Source: Clostridiaceae bacterium (GTDB lineage: Bacteria; Bacillota; Clostridia; Peptostreptococcales; Tindalliaceae). From it: 64,000 nucleotides of DNA. Location of the stretch: assembly GCA_024635995.1 (NCBI GenBank), contig JAGXHW010000024.1:27124-91123 (forward strand). The letters are read 5' to 3'. Numbering within the stretch: the stretch's first letter is position 1; each line of letters starts with the position of its first letter. This document shows, piece after piece, positions 26,384 through 35,665 of this stretch. Under the pieces are notes generated by a model. The model saw nothing but the letters and a program-made list of their open reading frames with translations, searched no databases and was not told where the DNA came from. Both the position numbers and the translations under genes were made by a program.

Positions 26384-26770
26384 AGAATTCATTTTTATTA
26401 TAAACAGACCGCGAGAATCATTGGATGAGATTTAAATAACCTAGGACTAAGTTTTTTCGGTAAACAAATAGTTAACTTAGGAAGATAGATGGACTGGTAC
26501 CGTTGTATCCAAGCCTTTAAAAAGCTCATAGGAACAGAAAGATAATATGACCAAGTGCTGAGCTAATTTTATTTCTATAGTTTAACAACCCCCTGACACT
26601 ATTAGCATATTGTTTGTGCAAGTAATTGAAAAATCCGGACAACTCCAAATTGAATTGTAGAAATTTTATTTCCTTTTGACGATAAATTCTTTATAAGTTT
26701 AAAAAGACATTAAAAATAGTAAGCAGTAGTTGATAGTTTGTATTAAAACTTGGATTTCAGGAGTGGTTTT
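26384..26770. other. AT-rich intergenic region
   Basis: About 390 bp without a credible gene, RNA motif or terminator. CAGGAG at 26759-26764 is the ribosome binding site of the next gene. Confidence 0.5.
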
Positions 26771-27940
26771 ATGTATGATTTACACGAAAAATCCCCTATA
26801 CTTGTTTACCCTGACCCAATAATTAATACTAATATGTTATCTGGAGCTATGTTCCTTTATTTTGATAGACCAATTGAAATATCGTTACCACCTTTGGTAA
26901 TTACGGAAGGGTCTTATCATATGTTAAAAGTTATTGAAGAAAAAAAACCTGATTGGGCCAGTACTTTTTTTAGGATGTTCTATACATGGCAGTTGCAAAT
27001 GAAATGTTGTAGAGAAGTTTTTGAAATGCTTAATCCATTGAAAGGTGAGCACTTAAAATATATATGGACATCATATCCGGCGAACAAGGTGGCTATGGAA
27101 AAGTCCAAGGAATTAATAGATTCATCAAGGTTATCCAACAATGCTTTGAAGAAAATGATAAATCCAATAAATGCTTCTGGGGAATTGATTCGACATATAA
27201 TGTTAGAATCATTTCTTGAAGCAGATAAAGATATTTATAAGCTTTTTGACGATTGTAATGTTCTTTTTAAAGAAGAATCTATGGATGAACTTCTTGTCAA
27301 AAGCTATATATTAAGACTCCATGCTTTAAACTCATTTCCACAAACTTCATCTATAGTTCTTACAAATTATCCAATTTGGAATAGCTTACTTAATAATGAA
27401 TTTTCTTCATCACGAAGCGAAGAAAAGTTAATTTCTGAAGGTATCGATAGGGATGTAATTGCATGGGAAATATTTAAAAATATTATATCACCTAAACTTG
27501 ACCCTATGGACAAAGATAAAGTGAAGTTTATTACAAAGCTTTTAAAATCAAATAAAGCACAAATTGAGATGTTAAAATTAAAATGCTTCAGTCTAGCAGA
27601 TAAGTTAAAACAAAATAAAAACCTAGGTGAGTTACCAACAAAAGCAATTGAACTGATTAAAAGTGATATCCAAAAAGAAATTACAGAACTTCTTGAACTT
27701 GATAGAAAGGCTTATAGTGATTATTTGACATTCGTATTTTCAGACGAAAAAACCTGGCTAGGATTGGCAGCATTTATTGGTGGGATTGGAAGCGGAAGCT
27801 CAACCATTACGACAAGCGGCGCAATTGCTACATTATCATTAGTTGGTAGTAAAGCAGTACAATCTTCAAAAAATAGAAGAGAGAAAATTCATCAAAGTGA
27901 TTTTGGACTTGTTTATTCAATATCAAAAAAATACTCTTAA
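26771..27940 (+). CDS. Unknown protein with C-terminal Gly-rich hydrophobic segment
   Basis: The 389-residue protein is mostly helical and charged. Close to its end lies a glycine/serine-rich hydrophobic stretch (WLGLAAFIGGIGSGSS then TITTSGAIATLSLVGSKAV, about residues 335-370), followed by a basic tail. Such hairpins occur in membrane-disrupting effectors, so a toxin role is conceivable but not shown. CAGGAG is spaced 7 bp from the ATG at 26771, which is preferred to the TTG at 26750. The AT content is high. I do not recognise the family. Confidence 0.6.
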   Translation: MYDLHEKSPILVYPDPIINTNMLSGAMFLYFDRPIEISLPPLVITEGSYHMLKVIEEKKPDWASTFFRMFYTWQLQMKCCREVFEMLNPLKGEHLKYIWTSYPANKVAMEKSKELIDSSRLSNNALKKMINPINASGELIRHIMLESFLEADKDIYKLFDDCNVLFKEESMDELLVKSYILRLHALNSFPQTSSIVLTNYPIWNSLLNNEFSSSRSEEKLISEGIDRDVIAWEIFKNIISPKLDPMDKDKVKFITKLLKSNKAQIEMLKLKCFSLADKLKQNKNLGELPTKAIELIKSDIQKEITELLELDRKAYSDYLTFVFSDEKTWLGLAAFIGGIGSGSSTITTSGAIATLSLVGSKAVQSSKNRREKIHQSDFGLVYSISKKYS

Positions 27941-27947
27941 GTAATAT

Positions 27948-28376
27948 TTGGCTAATTGGACAGGGGTGGCCTATAAAATACCCCGCACCGAAATAGATAA
28001 CTGTAAAGAACGGCACGACCTTAAGCAGAGCGGTATTTATTTTCTGTTCGAGGTCTCCGACCAAACGGGTGATAATGTGGTGTACATTGGCCAGGCAAGG
28101 TCCAGAAAGAACGGGGAAGGCATACTGAATCGCTTGCAGGAGCATAAGCGCAATCCGGAGAAAGATTATTGGACAGAGACCATTGTGTTTACCACATCCA
28201 ACAATTCCTTTGGGCCAACAGAGATCAGTTACCTAGAGAATCGTTTTTGCAAACTGGCTACGGAGACAAATCGATACCTGGTTAAAAATGGAAATGACCC
28301 CACCCTTGGCAATATCACAGAAGAAAAAGAAAGTGAAATGGAGGAGTTTGTTGATTATGCCAACGATTTGTTTTAG
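27948..28376 (+). pseudogene. GIY-YIG nuclease, truncated at both ends
   Basis: The 142-residue frame contains SGIYFLFEVSDQTGDNVVYI then GQARSRKNGEGILNRLQEHK, the GIY-YIG core with the catalytic Arg, and a Glu in TEISYLENRF. Related proteins are about 300 residues, have an N-terminal segment before ANWTGVAYKIPRTEIDN and end in a DUF4357-type domain; here both are missing. The only start is a TTG at 27948 without a ribosome binding site, 8 bp after the previous stop. GC content is higher than both neighbours, so it looks like an inserted scrap. Confidence 0.7.
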
Positions 28377-28439
28377 CGATAAAGTAAACGATCGAATGAT
28401 TTTCATTGTTGAAGAGCACTAGGAACAAATTGAGTCCAA

Positions 28440-28830
28440 CCATTATGAAAGCGTTCATAGAAATGCTGAACTTTAAAAGAAGCTATCATATGCTTTATGC
28501 AGTGTTAGGAGCCGCCTGGAGCGTTGCCATTTTAATGGTTCAATTCTCCATTTAAACGGGTTCCTGACTATCATCAACACATCGTATGGGCTCTTTTGGT
28601 TCAAACAGCGTTAAGCCTATATTATCCCTGCTATTGGTTCCATCCCTTTTGCCCAAGGGCTAGTCATTGCAGTTCTGACTGCGATGATCACTATCGGAGG
28701 AGCTTTGATTATGGCCAGATACGAAGCTGGATGGCCAAGCTCGACTTTAGGGGCAGGTGATTTTATATTAAAAATTGAAAATCAGATTACAAATTGGATA
28801 TTATTCCTGAGTATACCATTAGTCTGATGC
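28440..28830 (+). pseudogene. Decayed membrane-protein gene
   Basis: Hydrophobic coding scraps survive in shifting frames, for example LYAVLGAAWSVAILMVQF (near 28495-28550) and IAVLTAMITIGGALIMARYE (near 28666-28725). Stops interrupt every frame. The original was an integral membrane protein; I cannot name the family. Confidence 0.5.
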
Positions 28831-28882
28831 GATGATATCGCAAATCCGGATACCCTGAAATATACAAATGGAAGTAATCTTG

Positions 28883-29155
28883 ATGATTGAATTAGAAGTA
28901 AAAATTGAATATTTAGAAAAAATGTATAATCAAACTTTAACTCATGTCAATAATAGCATTAATTTATTCTGGATTATATTATTCGGTTTTATATCAATTG
29001 CAGGTATTGCTTTGTATTTTGTTGCAAAGTCAGCAATTGAGACTGGGATAAAAAATGGAATTTCTGAACTTAAGAGTGAGAATGAGAAAACTAGAAAAGA
29101 AGTTGAAAATATTTTTGAAATCCTTGATATAATGCTTGATGCTGATAAAGAATAA
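28883..29155 (+). CDS. Small membrane protein with coiled coil
   Basis: The 90-residue protein has an N-terminal amphipathic helix, one membrane segment (LFWIILFGFISIAGIALYFV, about residues 29-48) and a C-terminal charged coiled coil (LKSENEKTRKEVENIFEIL). GGAAG lies 8 bp before the ATG at 28883; an ATG at 28868 is an alternative. The family is unknown; small holin-like or tethering roles are possible. Confidence 0.55.
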   Translation: MIELEVKIEYLEKMYNQTLTHVNNSINLFWIILFGFISIAGIALYFVAKSAIETGIKNGISELKSENEKTRKEVENIFEILDIMLDADKE

Positions 29156-29375
29156 GACAGACCATATATACACCTATTTCAATAAGTTGCTTTCTAATAG
29201 GGGTTTGTATACATTGACAGAGCAGCTAATATAAGCCCTTGATGTTCGGTAATGACGTAATAAAGCATATTTACAGTATAGCGCGGTGAAATAGTATAAA
29301 GATCGCCACTAAGACATAGGGCCTGTATAAAGTATAAGGAATCTCAAAGAAATATATTAGATAGGGAGGGTTACT

Positions 29376-30239
29376 GTGTTTAGTAGAAAATCTGCTCTTT
29401 TACTAAGTGAAATTTATAATAGGGAGTTTAGAAATTATCGATATAGTGGAAATAATAGAACGAAAAGCTATTTTAATGATTTGAGCAAGTTATATGATTT
29501 TTTGTATACTCATGATTATTCAGTTTGGTTTTGTAATAAAGTGAAGCTACTCAATACATATGGCGATCGTCAAATTAAAGAGTTTATCATGAAGTTGCAT
29601 ACAGGGGAAACTCAATATAGTGCAACTACAAATTGGAACTAGGAGCAACGGAAAGAATTAGGACAATCATATTTAATCAATTTAGCTGAAGATATGTTAA
29701 CTGAGACTAAAGATGAGGAGTTGATCCGTTCTTTGGAATTAGACGGATTCCAGTTAAAAAATGGGAAACTTATTTATACGGAAGTGGAAATACTTGATAC
29801 TAATAAGGAAACTGGAATACTAGAGGAACTGTATGGGTCCTTAGGATTGAACAACAAAGAAACTGCTTTGCATCATTTAAATCTGTCGGTCGAACATTAT
29901 ATTAATGGAAAATGGGACGATAGTATCTCTAATTCTAGAAAGTTCATGGAGTGTTGTCTTAGAGAAATTGCTAGTCTGCATAGTTTGAAAAAACATAACA
30001 TGGAATTGCCAAACAGAAACTATGAAAGCCCTAGGGATGTAAGAGATTATCTCGAAAGGGAAAATTTACTTGAAACTAAAGAAAAGAATGCTACTGCTGC
30101 AATCTATGGATTACTTAGTAATACTGGATCTCACCCATACATTGCTGATAGTGATCAGGCTAGATTATTAAGACATTTATCTCTTACACTTTCTCAATTT
30201 GTAATGTTAAGATTAGAGGGTTTTATTAACCAGGATTAA
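29376..30239 (+). pseudogene. Unknown gene interrupted by an in-frame amber codon
   Basis: From the GTG at 29376 (GGGAGG 6 bp upstream) the frame encodes MFSRKSALLLSEIYNREF... up to ATTNWN, then TAG (29640-29642). It continues without shift as EQRKELGQSYLINLAEDML to a TAA at 30237-30239, 287 codons in total. The second half contains ALHHLNLSVEHYINGKWDD then SISNSRKFMECCLREIA, a helical pattern seen in abortive-infection C-terminal or HEPN-like proteins; this match is weak. An internal ATG at 29694 has no ribosome binding site. Either the gene is dead or the amber codon is suppressed. Confidence 0.65.
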
Positions 30240-30422
30240 ATATTACAGAATCGCGTTCCCAATAATCATACGGAGAGTTTGATACAATTTAATGAGGCCG
30301 CAGTTCGCTGTATTTTGCAGGGTAAGTGAGTCTTTGAGGGGCAAGGTTAGAAGTAGAGGCAGATCAGTTTTATAAAAAGCAAAGTACTATACGCGGATAT
30401 CATTTAACTTCTATAAGCAAGG

Positions 30423-31061
30423 GTGATAGAGTTGAACAACGAAGAATACAATGATTCTCTAAGAGAGCGATTACATAAATTAAGAGAATTGCGAGAAGTA
30501 GCAAAATGTCTAGCAAAAGGCATAATCGGAAACACCTTATATAAGGAAGATTTATTTTTCACATCTGCTCTTAATAGAAGTGTCGCTTTATTGGATGGTA
30601 TGGTGGATATGTTAAAAACACGAAACTTAACTTGCGTAGGAATTTTGGTACGATCTCAAATTGACAACTGCATGAGGATTTTTGCCGCATTCATCGCGGA
30701 AGATAAAACTGCTTTTGTAGAAGGTTTTCTTGGCGGGAAAAAGATTAGTGATTTTAAGGATGATCGCGGAAACAAGATGAAGGATGTTGTTCTAAGAGAA
30801 AGATTAGAGGCATATGATTCTCGAATTAGTGACGTATACAAGAAATCTTCAGGGTACATCCATTTATCAGATGTAGCTTTTTATACGAGTGTATGGGCAA
30901 AGGACAATCATCAAATTGAATTTTCAGTTGGACTTCCTGTGAGGGAAGAAGCAAATAATATATTATTAGAAGGCTCAGATGCATTCATACATTACACATT
31001 ATTAGAGTACCGATTGTTACAGGCAGTGGTAGAATCTAAGAAATGGGTAGATGAAAATTAA
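30423..31061 (+). CDS. Hypothetical protein
   Basis: The 212-residue soluble, mainly helical protein contains LRELREVAKCLAKGII, LVRSQIDNCMRIFAAFI and SSGYIHLSDVAFYTS. The SQIDNxxR and GYIHLS elements resemble those of DUF5677-like and AbiV-like helical proteins in accessory regions, but I cannot assign a family firmly. The start may be the GTG at 30423 or the TTG at 30432, which has AAGGG at a better distance. It is AT-rich and preceded by 180 bp without a gene. Confidence 0.6.
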   Translation: MIELNNEEYNDSLRERLHKLRELREVAKCLAKGIIGNTLYKEDLFFTSALNRSVALLDGMVDMLKTRNLTCVGILVRSQIDNCMRIFAAFIAEDKTAFVEGFLGGKKISDFKDDRGNKMKDVVLRERLEAYDSRISDVYKKSSGYIHLSDVAFYTSVWAKDNHQIEFSVGLPVREEANNILLEGSDAFIHYTLLEYRLLQAVVESKKWVDEN

Positions 31062-31278
31062 TGTCTTTAGACGTGGAGTTTACATTATACAGTTATGATA
31101 AAGGCGCAAATAGAGGATTACTAATAGCCCTGTTATGAAAGAAATAATGTTCGCAATCTGACACCTGATGTTTATGTTTTGAATGCGCGAGGTTAACTAC
31201 TATTCAGCAGATATCGGTATTCACTTCCTTAATGTGAAGTGTTTTCCAAATAAATACGTCTGAGGAAGGAGGAGTTAG

Positions 31279-32271
31279 ATGAATCGTAATAAGTATTCAA
31301 TAAATCTTAGTGGCATGAGAGTAACAAGTAAGGAAACACCGTATATCATTATGGGAGAGCCGGTCAAAGAAGCTGATGAAATGTGTCAACTAAGGATGCA
31401 GGTGCCAGAAAATATTAAGTCATATGATAAATTGGGTTATGCAACATCGATAGAGACTATAAGTTTAATTTTCACACATAAAACGATTCGTAGCAGTAAT
31501 TTATCGAGCGCAAAATTAAATGATAAAATGGAAAAGCAACGAGTTGGCGTATCTCAATTTGCATCCGGACGTTTTATCACTTGTTTCACACATAACCATC
31601 ATGAAAGCATACCATTTTGGGCTTATTATGGTGGAAGCGACAAGACAAAAAAAGTTCAATTGCAGTTTAAAAACTTTGCCGTTTCATTTAACGATTACAT
31701 ATATACAGATTATGCCCTTGTGGCAGGAGGGAAGAAGGCATTTTTTTGTTCAGATGAATACAATCGTACAATAAATAATAATGGAATTATTGGTCAACAG
31801 TTAGGATTGCCACCAATAAATGTCGATTTTGACATTAGGAATTGTATAAGAGTCATATCGATGTTTGATGTTGAATATGTACCGGCAGAAAGTAGCATCT
31901 TTAAAGAGGACTTTTCGTCGACGACAAGTATTAGCTTTGGCAAAGATGATGAGAGAGAAAATGAAATATCTGACTTAAAGATGTACAAGCCGGGTGTTTT
32001 GGGTAGGCAGAAATCAAATCCATGGGATTATGAGCTTGAAACAAGAATAATGAGCATTTTGAAAGATCAGGAGTTTTCCGCGTGGGAATATATCGACCTT
32101 AGGCTCAAGGATGAAGTGTTTCGAGATCTTATTATTGTGCTGAGCCCTTGGATTGGAGAAGCACATGAAGAGGAGGTAAAAAGAATCATTAATGATAGTG
32201 CGTTAAGCATAGACATTAAGGAAAGTATAAAAATTGTTAATAGTGTTGTAGAAGGAACATTAAATCTATGA
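31279..32271 (+). CDS. DUF2971-like protein
   Basis: The 330-residue protein has the order of the DUF2971 family: LSSAKLNDKMEKQR (near residue 75), ASGRFITCFTHNHHESIPFW then AYYGGSDKTKKVQLQF (about 95-130), and near the C-terminus NPWDYELETRIMSIL (about 252-266). These match the family's usual LNDPxE, CFT....WxxYA and W.yE.E.R elements. DUF2971 proteins are frequent in phage-defence islands but their activity is unknown. GAAGGAGG precedes the ATG. It lies 160 bp before the SIR2-Argonaute gene in the same direction and may be part of that cassette. Confidence 0.7.
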   Translation: MNRNKYSINLSGMRVTSKETPYIIMGEPVKEADEMCQLRMQVPENIKSYDKLGYATSIETISLIFTHKTIRSSNLSSAKLNDKMEKQRVGVSQFASGRFITCFTHNHHESIPFWAYYGGSDKTKKVQLQFKNFAVSFNDYIYTDYALVAGGKKAFFCSDEYNRTINNNGIIGQQLGLPPINVDFDIRNCIRVISMFDVEYVPAESSIFKEDFSSTTSISFGKDDERENEISDLKMYKPGVLGRQKSNPWDYELETRIMSILKDQEFSAWEYIDLRLKDEVFRDLIIVLSPWIGEAHEEEVKRIINDSALSIDIKESIKIVNSVVEGTLNL

Positions 32272-32431
32272 AAATGCGCCTCGTTTCTTCACGAAATTGC
32301 CGCATTACTTATTAAGATCACAGTGCGAAGTTCTGGACGCGGATCGCCACAGTTATTGCCAACTATAGAGAGGCACAGGACTGGCTTCGGTTGAACCGTA
32401 ACTGATGGAAGTTATTTAAAGGAGGCCGAAG

Positions 32432-35400
32432 ATGCAGACTTTGAGGTTCGACGAGTTGTTGCGCTCGTTTAAACAGAATAAAGATACTCCACATTCTCTG
32501 TTATTAGGTGCTGGAGCATCAGTTGAATCTGGTGTTCCGTCTGCATCTGACTGCATCTGGGAGTGGAAACGAGAGATTTTCCTGTCGCAAAATACATCTT
32601 TTGTCGACACATATAGCAATATCAAAGTAGACAGTGTACGCTGTGCTGTTCAGCTTTGGCTCGACAACAAGGGTGGGTTCCCCGCTAACGGTTCTGAAGA
32701 AGAATACTCGTTCTATGCTGAAAAAGCATATCCCATTCCAGATGACCGTCGCAGGTATTTTCAGCATTTGGTAACTGGAGTAAATCCGAGCCTCGGTTAT
32801 CATCTTATAGCTTTACTTGCCGAGAACGGCTTATTTAAGAGCGTTTGGACTACTAATTTTGACGGCCTCATGTTGAAATGCGCTCATAAATATAATCTAA
32901 GTCCTATAGAAGTGACTGCCGAGACATCTGATCGCGTTTATCGAGGCGATGTAGATGGTGAATTGCTCTGCATTGCCCTCCATGGTGATTACAAGTACGG
33001 TGCGTTGAAAAACACAACATCTGAGTTGGACACGCAAAATGACGTGTTCGTTAGCACAATCAGTCACGAACTGGCAAATCGAGATTTGCTTGTCATCGGT
33101 TATAGCGGTCGTGATAAATCCCTAATGACTGCTTTGGCTTCGGCATATCAGACAAAGGGTAATGGCAAGTTGTTTTGGTGTGGCTATGGAAACAATGCCC
33201 CTGCTCCAGTAATGGATTTAATTAAAATAGTAAATGAAAGCGGACGTAGTGCCTATTATGTGTCTACTGATGGATTCGATAAAACAGTTTACAGCCTTAC
33301 TCGCCATTGCATGAGTGAGGAAGCTGATTTTTTGCGCAGAATTGACGCGATTAAAATAGAGTTAGGATCTTCTGTTTTTGAAACCACCAGTAAATTTGAA
33401 TTATCGTCCGCAAAAATTGGAAAAATAACTAATACTAATATCTTTCCAATTGCATTCCCTAAAAACTGTTATCAGTTTACAGTTAAATACAATCAAGGCG
33501 AAAAACCGTGGGATTTCTGTAAAAGCCTTGCCTCTAAGGGTGTTATGGCTGTGCCTCTTAAAGGCTTTTTATATGCATGGGGTGAAAAAGACAAAATACA
33601 GAATTTCTGCAGTGGCAGGATAATGGGCGAGTTATCTTTGACTCCTTTTACACGCGAAAATCCAATGAAGAATGGTACGTTTAACGAACTGCTTCTCAAA
33701 ACAGTTACTGCGATAGTTGGAACAGTTAATTCGTTACCTTATTCCAAGGATAAGGTTTGGGATACAACTCAAATAATCAACAAGCACGTAGGCATTCGTA
33801 CAATAATAGGATACAAGGGTGTTCGTTTGGCCCTATTTTTTGATACGAAGTACACTTATGTAACGGTGACACCGACATTTATGTACGATTCGGATATTAA
33901 CCTAAGCCGTGAAGAAAAAAAGCAATTCGCCGACAGTTTTACTGTCGAAGTAAATTCGGGCAAGCCAAATCTAAATGTTTATGAATACATCGACAAATGG
34001 GCTAACCGTCTGTTTGGGACAAATGGGATAAAGACAACCTTTCCACCAAACTCAGCAACTAGCTTTGCATTCAATATTCGTCCAAACAACGCAATCCTTG
34101 GAGCATCGACCGGTTCCCGATATCAAGTTAGACTACCTCAAACGATAAGCAAAAAGCGGATTGTATTTAGGGGTACGGAATGCCGCGATACCGAATTGGT
34201 ATTCTTTAACCCAGCCCAAAAACGTATGGTGACTGATTTCCACCCTATGCGTGGATTGAAAAACAACGCACCGTTTGACCATTCGCTTAACAACAATGTC
34301 CTGCGTTCATCAATTTCGTTGGGTGTAATATGCCCATCAGCCCATAATCAGAGATTTTACAGCTTTCTTAATCAGTTGAACAGCCGGCAAGGCGTGAAAT
34401 ATAACTTAGAATACGTAATCCCATTCTCAGGTTTTTTTGAGGCGTATAAAACAAATTTATACATACCCACACCAAATACGAATACATGGTTAGATGTAAC
34501 GATTCCTCATAAGCACAGTATTAATGATACCGCTGTACAACTCGGAAAGTCGATTTGCCAAAGTCTTGACCGACTAAGTTCTTCATCTGTGGATGTCGCA
34601 TTAATTTACATTCCCAAAGAATACGATCCTCTATCTAGTTATGTTGACGAAAATGAAAACTTCGATTTGCATGACTATGTTAAGGTATATGCTGCACAAA
34701 GGAATATTGCAACTCAATTTGTGAGAGAGAAAACATTAGAAAGTGATATGAACTGTCAGATAATGTGGGCTTTGTCTTTAGCAATATATGTGAAGTCAAG
34801 TCGTATACCATGGGTTATTTCCGGCATTAAAAATGATACGGCTTTTGCGGGTATTGGCTACAGCCTTAGCCGAACCGGGAGCAGTTCCAACGTAGTGGTT
34901 GGTTGTAGTCATGTGTATTCTGCGGATGGGCAAGGAATGAAATACAAACTATCCAGAATTGATGACTGTACATTTGACCGCAAAAAAAATCCATATTTAT
35001 CAGAAGATGAGGCTTATCGTCTGGGTCTAAACATTAAGGAATTGTTTTACAAATCGTTTTCTGAAATGCCCAAGCGGGTGGTTATTCACAAGAGGACACC
35101 GTTCCGTCGTGACGAAATCAAAGGTTTTGTAACATGCCTATCAAGTGCGGGCATTAATGACATCGACCTTTTGGAAATTACACTTGAAAATGACTTGAAA
35201 TGTTTTGAGTTCACTAGAAATATGGATGCAATTGATGGTTTCCCTGTTCGCCGTGGCTTGTGCTTCCCTCTGAATGACAATACGATGTATTTGTATACTC
35301 ACGGGATTGCACCGTCGGTGAGGAATCCGAACTATCGATATATTCAAGGAGGCAAGACCATACCTCTACCGCTAAAAATTGTTAAACACCATGGTAACGG

Positions 35401-35575
35401 TACTATATCACAAATCGCTACTGAAATTCTTGGTTTGTCGAAAATGAACTGGAACAGTTTCGGTTTGTATTCAAAACTGCCGTGTACTATTGATTCATCT
35501 AATGAGATAGCAAAAATCGGCAGATTGCTTTCTCAGTATGAAGGGTCAATCTATGACTACAGATATTTTATGTAG
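32432..35575 (+). CDS. SIR2-APAZ-PIWI single-chain short Argonaute (SPARSA-like)
   Basis: The 1047-residue protein begins with a SIR2 NADase domain: LLLGAGASVESGVPSA (residues 23-38), WTTNFDGLM (139-147), the catalytic-type His in LHGDYKYG (H184) and LLVIGYSGRDKSLM (219-232). Residues of about 330-600 fit an APAZ region. The remainder looks like MID-PIWI of short prokaryotic Argonautes: VALIYIPKEYD, NIATQFVREKTL, MWALSLAIYVKSSRIPW, VVVGCSHVYSADGQGMKY, PYLSEDEAYRLGLNIKELFY and PKRVVIHKRTPFRRDEIKGF. The PIWI part seems to lack a DEDX nuclease tetrad. In SPARSA systems a guide-loaded short Argonaute activates SIR2 to deplete NAD during invasion, usually from two proteins; here all parts are on one chain. 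AAAGGAGG precedes the ATG. Confidence 0.88.
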   Translation: MQTLRFDELLRSFKQNKDTPHSLLLGAGASVESGVPSASDCIWEWKREIFLSQNTSFVDTYSNIKVDSVRCAVQLWLDNKGGFPANGSEEEYSFYAEKAYPIPDDRRRYFQHLVTGVNPSLGYHLIALLAENGLFKSVWTTNFDGLMLKCAHKYNLSPIEVTAETSDRVYRGDVDGELLCIALHGDYKYGALKNTTSELDTQNDVFVSTISHELANRDLLVIGYSGRDKSLMTALASAYQTKGNGKLFWCGYGNNAPAPVMDLIKIVNESGRSAYYVSTDGFDKTVYSLTRHCMSEEADFLRRIDAIKIELGSSVFETTSKFELSSAKIGKITNTNIFPIAFPKNCYQFTVKYNQGEKPWDFCKSLASKGVMAVPLKGFLYAWGEKDKIQNFCSGRIMGELSLTPFTRENPMKNGTFNELLLKTVTAIVGTVNSLPYSKDKVWDTTQIINKHVGIRTIIGYKGVRLALFFDTKYTYVTVTPTFMYDSDINLSREEKKQFADSFTVEVNSGKPNLNVYEYIDKWANRLFGTNGIKTTFPPNSATSFAFNIRPNNAILGASTGSRYQVRLPQTISKKRIVFRGTECRDTELVFFNPAQKRMVTDFHPMRGLKNNAPFDHSLNNNVLRSSISLGVICPSAHNQRFYSFLNQLNSRQGVKYNLEYVIPFSGFFEAYKTNLYIPTPNTNTWLDVTIPHKHSINDTAVQLGKSICQSLDRLSSSSVDVALIYIPKEYDPLSSYVDENENFDLHDYVKVYAAQRNIATQFVREKTLESDMNCQIMWALSLAIYVKSSRIPWVISGIKNDTAFAGIGYSLSRTGSSSNVVVGCSHVYSADGQGMKYKLSRIDDCTFDRKKNPYLSEDEAYRLGLNIKELFYKSFSEMPKRVVIHKRTPFRRDEIKGFVTCLSSAGINDIDLLEITLENDLKCFEFTRNMDAIDGFPVRRGLCFPLNDNTMYLYTHGIAPSVRNPNYRYIQGGKTIPLPLKIVKHHGNGTISQIATEILGLSKMNWNSFGLYSKLPCTIDSSNEIAKIGRLLSQYEGSIYDYRYFM

Positions 35576-35665
35576 TCAATGTGCGATGATAAGTGGTTGG
35601 CATTCGCTCTGTAAACTACCTTTGGGCATCGCAGGTACCATCAACCCCTTGGAGGTAATTCTATA

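Noticed and set aside
29640..29642. Pyrrolysine insertion at the amber codon
   Set aside because: The gene is not a methylamine methyltransferase and no pyl genes are in the window; decay is more likely.
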